From assembly GCF_001293645.1 (NCBI RefSeq), contig NZ_LBMD01000017.1:51527-115526 (forward strand): DNA of 64,000 bases, read 5' to 3'. The stretch comes from Bacillus sp. CHD6a. Its GTDB lineage: Bacteria; Bacillota; Bacilli; Bacillales; Bacillaceae_I. Below, in pieces: positions 10,018 to 18,208 of this stretch (position 1 is its first letter; every line of letters begins with the position of its first letter). The notes below the pieces were generated by a model, which had not been told where the DNA came from, made no database searches, and saw only the letters and a list, made by a program, of their open reading frames with translations. The position numbers were made by a program, and so were the translations under genes.

Positions 10018-11132
10018 GATAGGACCTCCTTTTGGATGGAAGCAGCCTTCAGCGCGGCCTCTAAGTCTTGAATCAAGTCTTCAACGTCTTCAATACCGAC
10101 TGAAAAGCGTAACAATCTGTTGCATACGCCGGTTTCCATCCGGATCTTTTCTGGAATGTCCGCATGCGTTTGGGTGGCAGGATAAGTAAGGAAGCTTTCC
10201 ACGCCGCCAAGGCTTTCGGCAAAAGTGATAAGGTTTAAGTTTTGAAGTAAGGGATTGACCCATGCTTCGTCTTGGATGCGAAAAGAGAGCATGCCGCCCC
10301 TACCTGGATACAGAACGTCCGTGATGGAGTCATGCTGATTCAAGTATTCCGCGATTTGCTTCGCATTCTTTTCATGTCGTTCCATGCGAAGGGATAAGGT
10401 TTTCATGCCGCGGATCAACAGCCACGAGTCGAACGGACTGAGTACCGCACCTGCTGCGTTATGGTGAAGCGACAGTGATTCACAAAGCTCCGGGCCTTTT
10501 GCGACAATGAGCCCTGCCAGCACATCATTATGGCCGCCAAGATATTTGGTAGCACTATGAATGACGATGTCTGCTCCTAATTTTATGGGGTTTAATAGAA
10601 CAGGAGTGTAGAACGTATTGTCACAGATCAAAAGGAGTCCATGTGCTTGCGCAAGCTGGGAAACGGCCTCGAGATCTGTTTCTACCATTAGGGGATTAGT
10701 GGGAGTCTCCACAAAAATAGCCTTCGTCTGTGAAGTAATGGCTTTTTCTATTTCTGAAAGGTCGGTCGTGTCCACATAGCTACAACACAGTCCCCATTTT
10801 TTATAGCCTTCTTCAAAAAGACGGTACGTACCGCCGTACAGGTCCTTACAAACGATGAGGTGGTCACCAGATTTAAAGAGGGATAGGATGGTTAAAATGG
10901 CCGCCATTCCTGAACTGCATGCAAACCCTTGGTCGCCGCCCTCTAGATCCGCAATGGCTTTTTCCAACACATGACGAGTGGGATTTCCGGTTCTTGTATA
11001 GTCATAGCCCGTTGATTGTCCGATGCCCTCATGGCGATAGGCGGTGGAAAAATAAACAGGTGGATTCACGGTTCCAGTGGCAGTTTCTGAACGATTTCCA
11101 ATTTGCGCAAGCTTCGTTTCCGTTTTATACAT
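10014..11132 (-). CDS. metI: Cystathionine gamma-synthase / O-succinylhomoserine (O-acetylhomoserine) thiolyase
   Basis: A 372-residue PLP enzyme, first gene of the methionine operon. It joins an activated homoserine ester to cysteine (giving cystathionine) or to sulfide. The PLP lysine is Lys196 in IHSATKYLGGHND; the YDYTRTGNPTR and SSGMAAILT segments are family marks. ATG 11132 has AGGAGG a few bases upstream (seen as CCTCC on the plus strand). Its mRNA leader contains a SAM-I riboswitch, so the whole operon should be shut off when SAM is plentiful. Confidence 0.94.
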   Translation of the reverse strand: MYKTETKLAQIGNRSETATGTVNPPVYFSTAYRHEGIGQSTGYDYTRTGNPTRHVLEKAIADLEGGDQGFACSSGMAAILTILSLFKSGDHLIVCKDLYGGTYRLFEEGYKKWGLCCSYVDTTDLSEIEKAITSQTKAIFVETPTNPLMVETDLEAVSQLAQAHGLLLICDNTFYTPVLLNPIKLGADIVIHSATKYLGGHNDVLAGLIVAKGPELCESLSLHHNAAGAVLSPFDSWLLIRGMKTLSLRMERHEKNAKQIAEYLNQHDSITDVLYPGRGGMLSFRIQDEAWVNPLLQNLNLITFAESLGGVESFLTYPATQTHADIPEKIRMETGVCNRLLRFSVGIEDVEDLIQDLEAALKAASIQKEVLS

Positions 11133-11204
11133 GAAAAGGCCTCCTATATGGTAAGTGACAATCGTTTCTTCCAGAGGGATGAGGCTTTAATGCTTTATTG
11201 AATA

Positions 11205-11378
11205 AAAAGAAAAAGCCTTCTATAAGAAGAAGACTTTTCTATTGAAAGTTCATTCTTCTCATCTCTGCAAGCATCAATAGCTTGCTGGAATTAGCACCTT
11301 TTCAACGTCCTTTTGATCGGGCGTTGCTGGTTGCTGAGGTGTCTTCGGGCCATTCCCTCAACCTCTCTGGATAAGAAA
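11205..11378 (-). promoter_or_regulatory. SAM-I (S-box) riboswitch with terminator, controls metI-metC-yitJ-metH
   Basis: On the minus strand the aptamer runs from about 11377 to 11251: P1 strand CTTATC + CAGAGAGG, the conserved GAGGGA, GGCCC, GAAG, CTCAGCAACC and AAGGTGCTAATTCC blocks, and a closing GATGAGAAG that pairs with the first strand. An intrinsic terminator AAAAGTCTTCT / AGAAGGCTTTTT with a U run follows at 11240-11207, about 75 bases before the metI start. Every core S-box element is present. The gap between this leader and the cydD promoter (11379-11700) is AT-rich with no gene. Confidence 0.97.
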
Positions 11379-11714
11379 GTTCACTATTTAATTATCAGAA
11401 CAATTTAATTATTTTACTAATTTACAACAGGTCTGGGTGAAATGCAATGTTTTTTTCTGGATGAATTATTTTATGCGGTGAAGGGGTGGGGTAGAAGTAG
11501 GGAATTAAATTTACTTTTAGAGATTAATTTGAATGAATGTCAGGTGAAGGAAACTGCATTTGAACGAATAGTTTACTAAAATTAAACTACAACTTATTTT
11601 CTATCATTATTCCATAACTTCTTATACTTTAAATCAAATGATTAAGGGTAAAGTTCCATAGGATATGTCATAAAATGGTCAATCCCAAAAGAAGAAATTT
11701 CACCAAGCATGTTA

Positions 11715-11752
11715 TATAATGTTAACTATAAAGTATGTGAAACTTTTCACTA
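11715..11752 (+). promoter_or_regulatory. cydDC promoter region with Rex-type operator
   Basis: A -10-like TATAAT is at 11715-11720; the -35 is poor. Downstream at 11735-11752 lies ATGTGAAACTTTTCACTA, a dyad GTGAA-N4-TTCAC that fits the redox repressor Rex consensus TTGTGAAnnnnTTCACAA. Its place just after the -10 would block initiation. Rex control of cyd genes is established in B. subtilis; its action here is inferred. Confidence 0.65.
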
Positions 11753-11802
11753 ACTAATTTTTCTAATCCGATTTTCACTAACAGAAAAGAGGGATTTAAT
11801 TT

Positions 11803-13536
11803 ATGACTGATTTAAAAACGATTGCAAAATCTCATAGAGGTACAAGGATGACGCTTATCCTAATTGCCATCCTCACAGGAGCGACAGTTATCGGGCAGGC
11901 ATATTTCTTCGTCACCATCGTGGACCGAGTGTTCCTACGAGGCCACACTTTTCAAGAGATCTTGCCATTTCTAGGTGGCCTTCTAGTTGTATTGGCTGCT
12001 CGAGCGGCCTTGACCTATTGGAGCGGTCTCACAGGCGTGAAGCTTGCTGGCAAAGTAAAACGCGACTTCCGGATTGCGTTGCTGAAGAAGTTTTCCAACA
12101 GTCCGGTTCAAGCTTCCCTTAAGGGCCAGTCCGGTCAAAAGGTGAGTGTGATGATGGATGCGGTGGATGAGGTGGATCCGTATTTCAGCAGGTATGTACC
12201 ACAGGTCATTCAATCGAGCATCATCCCGATCATGATTTTGATTGCGGCATTCAGTCAGCATGTGAATACAGGTTTGATTATATTAATCACGGCGCCGTTC
12301 ATTCCCATTTTCATGATTGTGGTTGGCTTAAAAACTAAGAAAAAATCAGAAGAGCAGATGGATAAACTGAATGCTTTTTCAGGAACGTTTCTGGATACTT
12401 TACAGGGACTCACGACGTTAAAACTTTTTGGTCGCTCAGCCAGACAGCAGCAAACGATTGAAAACAGCAGCTTAAGCTTCCGTGATGCGACGATGGAAGT
12501 GTTGAGAATCGCATTTCTTTCATCCTTGATGCTGGAATTCATTTCAATGCTTGCCATTGGATTGATTGCGCTTGAGGTCGGTTTGCAGCTGGTTGTGTTT
12601 GAAAATGTTACGTTCTTTACTGCATTTTTCGTATTGGTATTGGCACCTGAGTTCTACCTTTACTTGAAAGAGTTGGGGAGCGCCTTCCATACGGGGCGTG
12701 GAAGCATGGGAGCTGCTAAAAAGGTGACAGATGAGCTGGTAGAAGAGGAGCGTCCTATTGAATGGGGAGACGCTTCTTTTGAAAGGGAGCAGCGTCCTCC
12801 TGCTTTACAGTTGAAAAACCTAGGATTTCGTTATGGAAATCAAGGCTTTGCTATAGAAAAAATAACAGTGGATATCCAGCCATATACGCAGCTTGCTTTG
12901 ATTGGGAGAAGTGGTGCCGGAAAATCAACACTCCTAAATCTGATAGCGGGGTTAATTCGCCCGTCAGAAGGGGAAGTGCTGGTGAATGGAAAGCCATTAT
13001 TTGAATACAAGGAAAAAGAGTGGTTTGACCGAGTGAGCTATATTTCGCAAAACCCATACCTTTTTTCTGGAACGATTGCAGATAATATCGCGATTGGCGG
13101 GAAGGCGGAAGCAACAGCAGCGGAGATAAGAAGTGCTGCAGAAAAAGCAGGTATTCTTCCGTTAATTGAATCTTTACCAGAAGGTTTCGGAACGAAGATT
13201 GGAGAAGCTGGGAGAGGTTTATCTGGTGGCGAAAAGCAACGTTTGGCGTTAGCGCGGGCTTTTTTGAAAAAGCCATCGATTATCTTGTTTGATGAACCGA
13301 CTACAGGACTGGATCTGCAGACAGAAAGGATTTTACAGGCTTCTATGAAGGAGCTTTCCAAAACGTCGACGGTTATTACGGTTGCGCATAGATTGCACAC
13401 AATTAAACAGGCGGACTCCATTTTACTGCTTGAGTCAGGAGCGGTGATTGGGAGAGGAACACATGAGGAGCTGGTTCAAACGGTTCCGGCTTATCGTGAA
13501 ATGGTGTCTGTTCAGCAAGGAGGGAGCGCAGGATGA
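11803..13536 (+). CDS. cydD: Thiol reductant ABC exporter, subunit CydD
   Basis: A 577-residue half-transporter: six membrane spans in residues 1-320 and a nucleotide-binding domain after about 340, with Walker A GRSGAGKST near 368, signature LSGGE near 473 and Walker B IILFDEP near 495. CydDC exports glutathione/cysteine-type reductant and haem-related cargo and is needed to assemble cytochrome bd oxidase. ATG 11803 has AGAGGGA upstream. It overlaps cydC by 4 bp. In B. subtilis nomenclature the first gene of this pair is cydC and the second cydD. The cydAB oxidase genes that normally precede the pair are not in this window; the left neighbour is the divergent methionine operon. Confidence 0.93.
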   Translation: MTDLKTIAKSHRGTRMTLILIAILTGATVIGQAYFFVTIVDRVFLRGHTFQEILPFLGGLLVVLAARAALTYWSGLTGVKLAGKVKRDFRIALLKKFSNSPVQASLKGQSGQKVSVMMDAVDEVDPYFSRYVPQVIQSSIIPIMILIAAFSQHVNTGLIILITAPFIPIFMIVVGLKTKKKSEEQMDKLNAFSGTFLDTLQGLTTLKLFGRSARQQQTIENSSLSFRDATMEVLRIAFLSSLMLEFISMLAIGLIALEVGLQLVVFENVTFFTAFFVLVLAPEFYLYLKELGSAFHTGRGSMGAAKKVTDELVEEERPIEWGDASFEREQRPPALQLKNLGFRYGNQGFAIEKITVDIQPYTQLALIGRSGAGKSTLLNLIAGLIRPSEGEVLVNGKPLFEYKEKEWFDRVSYISQNPYLFSGTIADNIAIGGKAEATAAEIRSAAEKAGILPLIESLPEGFGTKIGEAGRGLSGGEKQRLALARAFLKKPSIILFDEPTTGLDLQTERILQASMKELSKTSTVITVAHRLHTIKQADSILLLESGAVIGRGTHEELVQTVPAYREMVSVQQGGSAG

Positions 13537-15257
13537 GAGAGTTAGCAGATGTAGTGAAACTGGTTATGCTAGAAAAGAAGGATATTCTCCTGTCCATCTT
13601 GCTCGGATTTTCAGCTGGGATTACGGCGGTTGGGCTATTTGCCTCCAGTGGATATCTTATTTCCAAAGCGGCATTGGCTCCGCCGATTTATACCTTGACT
13701 GTAATGATTGCTGTCCTGAAGCTCTTTGGTTTTGCGAGGGCATTCAGCCGTTACGGCGAGCGTTTGTATTCGCATCGGGCAACTTTTACCATATTAAGTA
13801 ATCTACGTGTTTCTTTTTATAAAAAAATAGAGCCGCTTGCTCCTCAGATCTTTCAGAAATACCGCAGCGGTGACTTGCTTGCACGAATTGTGGGAGATGT
13901 AGAAAGCTTACAGAACTTCTTTCTACGCGTGTTCTACCCACCAGTAGTGCTGGTACTTGTCTTTTTAAGTACGATATTTTTCATTTCCTTTTTCTCTATT
14001 TATCTGGCATTGGTGATGTTCGTCGGGTTAATTCTGACAGGCTTTGTGGTGCCGGCGATCTTTGCGGTAGGACAACGACGCATGCAAAATCGTGTCAGAG
14101 AAGAAAGAGGAGCACTTTCTACAGAGGTGACAGAACTGTTCTACGGCTTCCGTGACTTGAAAATCTATCAGCAACTTGCTGTAAAGGAGAAGTTGCTTGC
14201 CGATGCTGCGGATTCTTATGTCAGTGAGCAGGAGCTGGAAGGAAAACAGGCGATGTTCAATCAATCAGTAAACACGTTTATTACGTTGCTGGTTTCGTGG
14301 ACCTTGCTTGCACTTGGCGCGTATCTGACGGTGGAAGGACAGTTTGACGGACTGTTCCTGGCGATGCTGGTGATGATTTCCTTGACTGTGTTTGAAAATG
14401 CCGCGCCGATGGCTGTTTTTCCGAATCATTATGAGGAGAGTAGAAGAGCTGCGGTAAGATTGGTTGAAGTGGTGGACGGGGAGCCGGTTCTAAGTGGCGC
14501 GTCTACTGGTGCAACTGTGGAACTACCTGAAAAGCAGGCATTTTCTTTTGACATGAAAGATGTCCGCTTCCGCTATCCGGGAGAATCACGTTTGACGCTG
14601 GATGGGGTGAATATCAGTTTGCCTGCAGGTTCTAAAACAGCGATTGTTGGGCCAAGTGGTTCTGGAAAATCTACGTTGTTGCAGTTGCTGTTGAAAATTT
14701 ATGAGGCAGAGGATGGTTTAGTTTCGTTGGACGAGTGGGACTATGCTGGATTCGAGCAAGAAGACTTGTGGAGCGTGGCGAATGTGGTACTGCAGGAAAA
14801 TCACTTTTTCTATGGAACAGTTAGGGAGAATCTTGCGCTTGCCAAGGATGGATTGAGTGATGAAGAGATGGTAGAAGCATTAGGTGCGGTGAAGCTTGAC
14901 GGATTTTCCTTGGCTGATGAGGTGCTGGAAAAAGGGGAGAACCTTTCCGGCGGGGAGAAACAGCGCCTTGCAATAGCACGTGTGTTGTTGAAGGCAGAAC
15001 GTTTGTGGCTCTTGGATGAACCGACGTCCTCCGTGGATGCAGTAACAGAAGCGGCAATTTTTGAGAAACTTTTTGAAGCGGCCTCAGAGGATACATTGGT
15101 GCTTGTGAGTCACCGCTTGACGGGTCTCGAGAAGATGGATCAAATTATTGTGATGGAGAATGGACGTGTGGTGGAGGCAGGGACATTTGATGAGCTGATG
15201 AAGAGGCAAGGGTATTTTTATGAAATGAAAGAGATTGAGAAGAGCGTGTTTATGTAG
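13533..15257 (+). CDS. cydC: Thiol reductant ABC exporter, subunit CydC
   Basis: A 574-residue half-transporter and partner of CydD in the heterodimer. Six membrane spans lie within residues 20-310, including the SRYGERLYSHRATF segment at about 73-86 typical of CydC, and the nucleotide-binding domain has Walker A GPSGSGKST near 372, signature LSGGEKQR near 471 and Walker B LWLLDEP. ATG 13533 overlaps the cydD stop (ATGA), so translation is coupled. A terminator follows 17 bases after the stop. Confidence 0.93.
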   Translation: MRELADVVKLVMLEKKDILLSILLGFSAGITAVGLFASSGYLISKAALAPPIYTLTVMIAVLKLFGFARAFSRYGERLYSHRATFTILSNLRVSFYKKIEPLAPQIFQKYRSGDLLARIVGDVESLQNFFLRVFYPPVVLVLVFLSTIFFISFFSIYLALVMFVGLILTGFVVPAIFAVGQRRMQNRVREERGALSTEVTELFYGFRDLKIYQQLAVKEKLLADAADSYVSEQELEGKQAMFNQSVNTFITLLVSWTLLALGAYLTVEGQFDGLFLAMLVMISLTVFENAAPMAVFPNHYEESRRAAVRLVEVVDGEPVLSGASTGATVELPEKQAFSFDMKDVRFRYPGESRLTLDGVNISLPAGSKTAIVGPSGSGKSTLLQLLLKIYEAEDGLVSLDEWDYAGFEQEDLWSVANVVLQENHFFYGTVRENLALAKDGLSDEEMVEALGAVKLDGFSLADEVLEKGENLSGGEKQRLAIARVLLKAERLWLLDEPTSSVDAVTEAAIFEKLFEAASEDTLVLVSHRLTGLEKMDQIIVMENGRVVEAGTFDELMKRQGYFYEMKEIEKSVFM

Positions 15258-15273
15258 GTGAGTGGTTTTTAAA

Positions 15274-15316
15274 GTCTAGCTGTCCGTGGGAGAGTTCCCT
15301 TGGGCAGCTTTTTTCT
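15274..15316 (+). terminator. Terminator of cydDC
   Basis: Stem AGCTGTCC / GGGCAGCT around a loop with further GGGA/TCCC pairing, followed by a run of T with one C. Confidence 0.8.
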
Positions 15317-15337
15317 TTGATTAATAGGGGTGCTAGG

Positions 15338-15553
15338 TCAAATGTCCGAAGTTTTTGCAAAGTTGACCAAAGATTTGGCGAAGTTGACCGAAGATTTTCC
15401 AAAGTTGACCGAAGTTTTCTGGAATTTGACCGAATGAATTTTTCGAATGACCGAAGGCCCAACATATTTGACCGAACATCCCCATGTAAATGTCCGAACC
15501 CCCACCCAAAAAGGGTATAAAATGTCTGAACCTATGGGGAAGTTGTCTTAACG
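15338..15553 (+). repeat. Ten-unit, 21-bp-period intergenic array, copy 1
   Basis: About ten degenerate units with core TTGACCGAAG. Unit 1 begins TCAAATGTCCGAAG; units 2-4 read GACC(A/G)AAG; units 5-7 are looser, with GAAC by unit 7; unit 8 is AAATGTCCGAACC and is followed by an A-rich spacer; two more weak units end near 15553. Spacing is 20-23 bp except after unit 8. Two related copies lie at 20978-21192 and 38953-39170. The remaining gap to the next promoter (15554-15730) shows no gene. Confidence 0.85.
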
Positions 15554-15730
15554 GTTTTTTAGAACGCAAAAGTGAATCATTTCCCGCATTTTTTACTTCA
15601 AAATCAATTAAGTCCGAAAGCCTAATTTGCTAAAATCCTTCCCAAAAACAACCTTCTTCGCCTACTGGAGTTGCTTCGTTCATCCCAATGAAGTTCCCAT
15701 CCTAAAAGTAGACTTCTAACATAAATTCCA

Positions 15731-15789
15731 TTGACGTGCATCAGCAAAGGGTAGTATAGTAGAATTTAAATGATAATGATTATCATTAG
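15731..15789 (+). promoter_or_regulatory. Fur-box promoter of the YwjA-like exporter
   Basis: A -35 TTGACG (15731-15736) and a -10 TATAGT (15755-15760, 18-bp spacer) are followed by AATGATAATGATTATCATTA at 15769-15788, an almost perfect match to the 19-bp Fur box and placed over the expected transcription start. Iron-dependent repression by Fur is the direct expectation. Confidence 0.88.
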
Positions 15790-15836
15790 AGTATCGAAAT
15801 AAAAGCAAGCAAAATACATAACAAATAAAAAAGGGT

Positions 15837-17555
15837 GTGGAAGTTTTGGTACGAAGGTTTTTCTCGTATTATAAGCCATATAAGTGGCTGTTTATTTTGG
15901 ATTTTTCCTGCGCCGTTTTAGTAGGTTTGCTGGAGCTATCATTTCCAATTGCTGTTAACCAGGTGATTGATAGGCTTTTGCCTCAGCAAAATTGGACCAT
16001 CATTGTTTGGGCATGCATCGGGTTGCTTGCTATTTACGCCATCAACACGGGACTGCATTATATTGTTACCTACTGGGGCCATATGCTGGGAATCAATATC
16101 GAAACCGATATGCGCCGAAAGTTGTTTCAGCACATGCAGAAGCTATCATTTAGTTATTACGACAACAATAAAACAGGACACTCTATCTCTAGGCTAACCA
16201 AGGATTTAGAAGAGATTGGAGAGGTGGCCCACCATGGACCGGAGGATGTGTTTGTGGCATTAATGACGCTTATAGGGGCGTTTTTCATCATGCTCTCCAT
16301 CAATTGGAAGCTTGCTATTCTATCATTCCTAGTCATTCCGCTACTAATGATCCTGGCCATACATTTTAACAAGAAAATGACACGGACGTTCCGTAGAATG
16401 TTCAGTGACGTGGCAGAAATAAATGCAAGAGTGGAGGATAGCATCGGAGGAATCCGCGTGGTGCAGGCTTTTGCGAACGAAAAACACGAACAAAAGCAAT
16501 TTGCGGTAAACAATGAAAACTACCGTTCTACCAAACTATCTTCCTATAAGATTATGGCTCAGAACGTCACGGCTAACTACATGCTGATGCGTCTTGTGAC
16601 GTTATTTACACTGCTGTTTGGAACCTTTTTTGTTATACGTGGGGAGCTTAGCTACGGAGAGTTCGTTGCTTTTATCCTGCTCTCTAATATTTTACTAGGA
16701 CCTATTCAGAAAATAAATGCGGTCATTGAGAGCTATCCAAAGGGAATTGCGGGATTCAAACGGTATACAGAAATCATGGACACAGAACCGGATATTGCTG
16801 ATGCACCTGGTGCGGTCCATGCGGAATTAGATGGAGAGATTCACTACCGAAATGTATCGTTTGGTTATGAGGGCAACGAGCGAGTGTTGAAAAATATCAA
16901 TCTTACTGTCCGCGCGGGAGAAACAGTTGCGATTGTTGGGCCTTCAGGTGCCGGTAAAACAACACTTTGCAGTCTTTTGCCTAGATTTTATGAGTTAGAG
17001 GAAGGCAGCATCCTCATTGACGGCTTTGATACACGCGAATTGACGCTCGAATCTTTGAGGAGCCAAATTGGCATCGTGCAGCAGGATGTGTTTCTTTTTT
17101 CAGGTACCATCCGAGAAAATATTGCTTATGGAAATCTTGGTGCGACAGATGAGGAAATTATGGAGGCGGCAAGACGTTCCCAGCTGGATGAATTCATCTC
17201 TACCCAACCTAAGGGACTTGATACCGTCATTGGAGAGCGCGGGGTGAAATTGTCTGGCGGACAGAAACAACGCCTTGCGATTTCACGGATCTTCTTGAAG
17301 AATCCACCGATTCTTATCTTAGATGAAGCGACCTCCGCACTTGATACGGAAACGGAACGCGCTATCCAAGGGTCGTTAACAGAGCTTTCCAAAGACCGGA
17401 CAACGCTGGTTATTGCCCACCGCCTTGCCACTATTAAAAATGCAGACCGTATTATGGTTGTGACGAAAGACGGCATTGCAGAACAAGGCAGACATGAGGA
17501 ACTGATAGAGGCGGAAGGAATCTACAGCAGATTGCATCATGCCCAGTTCGGATAA
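15837..17555 (+). CDS. ywjA: ABC exporter (permease fused to ATPase), YwjA-like, iron-regulated
   Basis: A 572-residue homodimer-type exporter. Six membrane spans lie in residues 1-310, and the nucleotide-binding domain has Walker A GPSGAGKTT near 367, Q-loop VQQD, signature LSGGQKQR near 478 and Walker B ILILDEATSALD. Length, general pattern and the Fur box in front match B. subtilis YwjA, a Fur-regulon ABC transporter of unknown cargo. The start is uncertain: GTG 15837 follows AAAAAGGG too closely, while TTG 15846 has AAGGGTGTGG at a better distance. It is a single-gene unit; the next gene has its own SigB-type promoter. Confidence 0.85.
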   Translation: MEVLVRRFFSYYKPYKWLFILDFSCAVLVGLLELSFPIAVNQVIDRLLPQQNWTIIVWACIGLLAIYAINTGLHYIVTYWGHMLGINIETDMRRKLFQHMQKLSFSYYDNNKTGHSISRLTKDLEEIGEVAHHGPEDVFVALMTLIGAFFIMLSINWKLAILSFLVIPLLMILAIHFNKKMTRTFRRMFSDVAEINARVEDSIGGIRVVQAFANEKHEQKQFAVNNENYRSTKLSSYKIMAQNVTANYMLMRLVTLFTLLFGTFFVIRGELSYGEFVAFILLSNILLGPIQKINAVIESYPKGIAGFKRYTEIMDTEPDIADAPGAVHAELDGEIHYRNVSFGYEGNERVLKNINLTVRAGETVAIVGPSGAGKTTLCSLLPRFYELEEGSILIDGFDTRELTLESLRSQIGIVQQDVFLFSGTIRENIAYGNLGATDEEIMEAARRSQLDEFISTQPKGLDTVIGERGVKLSGGQKQRLAISRIFLKNPPILILDEATSALDTETERAIQGSLTELSKDRTTLVIAHRLATIKNADRIMVVTKDGIAEQGRHEELIEAEGIYSRLHHAQFG

Positions 17556-17579
17556 GTGTTAGGGAATTTCTGTAAGTGT

Positions 17580-17604
17580 GTTTCAACAGTTTCCAAGCGG
17601 GAAT
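17580..17604 (+). promoter_or_regulatory. SigB-type promoter of the 17M-like stress gene
   Basis: GTTTCA (17580-17585), a 13-base spacer, then GGGAAT (17599-17604) fits the general-stress sigma consensus GTTTAA-N12/14-GGGTAT. It lies 43 bases before a start codon with a perfect AGGAGG. Confidence 0.8.
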
Positions 17605-17646
17605 GTATAGAGAAAAGAACTATTCTTTTCCTAGGAGGAAACGATA

Positions 17647-18075
17647 ATGAAAAAAACGATATTAGGTGTATATGATACAGAGAAAAAAGCTAGAAATGTA
17701 GTGGAAGGATTGATTGTCCAAGGATACCGAGCAGAAGAAATCGTTGTGGTAGCACTTGGAGATGAAATTGGATCCGACTATCCGACCGGAACAAGGGTAG
17801 AACATATTACATCGGAAGAAGACGATTCCATGGTCGACAAGCTTTTCTTGCCAGATGAGGCACAGGCACCAAGAGGAGTTGGGAACAAACTGCTTGAGCT
17901 AGGCCTCTCAGACCATGATGCGCCAATGTATGCTACTGATGTGGAGAACGGCAGGATATTGGTGCTCACGAATGAAAAAGAGAGCCAGGAAGCGCGAACG
18001 GTGGCACCTAGTATGGAAGACCGCGGGCATCAGAGGATGACGACAGAAGAAACCGCTGTTAGGCAACTAGATTAA
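17647..18075 (+). CDS. General stress protein 17M-like (YflT family)
   Basis: A 142-residue soluble protein. The first 110 residues form the heat-induced stress protein (GSP17M/YflT) domain: a VYDTEKKARNVVEGLIVQGY segment, an acidic centre and a C-terminal NGRILVLT strand typical of these small alpha/beta proteins. The last 30 residues are hydrophilic and variable. Biochemical function is unknown in the family; members belong to the SigB regulon in B. subtilis. The promoter at 17580-17604 supports the same control here. AGGAGG at 17634-17639 fixes the start at ATG 17647. Confidence 0.88.
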   Translation: MKKTILGVYDTEKKARNVVEGLIVQGYRAEEIVVVALGDEIGSDYPTGTRVEHITSEEDDSMVDKLFLPDEAQAPRGVGNKLLELGLSDHDAPMYATDVENGRILVLTNEKESQEARTVAPSMEDRGHQRMTTEETAVRQLD

Positions 18076-18097
18076 ATACTACAATTAGAAAAAGTAA

Positions 18098-18132
18098 GGG
18101 CGTCTTCATTCAATGAGGGCGTTCCTTTTTTG
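18098..18132 (+). terminator. Probable terminator after the 17M-like gene
   Basis: An imperfect hairpin centred on CTTCATT-C-AATGAGG with flanking GCG/CGC pairing is followed by TTCCTTTTTTG. Weaker than the other terminators in the window. Confidence 0.5.
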
Positions 18133-18208
18133 TATTTTGGTATATTTTGCACTGGAAAACAAGAGCAGTGATAGTTATCCTACTTATAGAAGAAATGGAG
18201 GGAAACAG

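Noticed and set aside
15317..15520. Reading frame through the 21-bp array with a heptad pattern (V-D-R-x-F)
   Set aside because: A 21-bp period keeps several frames open by itself. No Shine-Dalgarno or shared start exists across the three copies and copy 2 breaks the frame, so coding is unlikely.
15338..15553. Possible CRISPR array (regular short repeats)
   Set aside because: Units are degenerate, the gaps between cores are only about 10 bp, there is no constant spacer length of 26-40 bp, and no cas gene is in the window.
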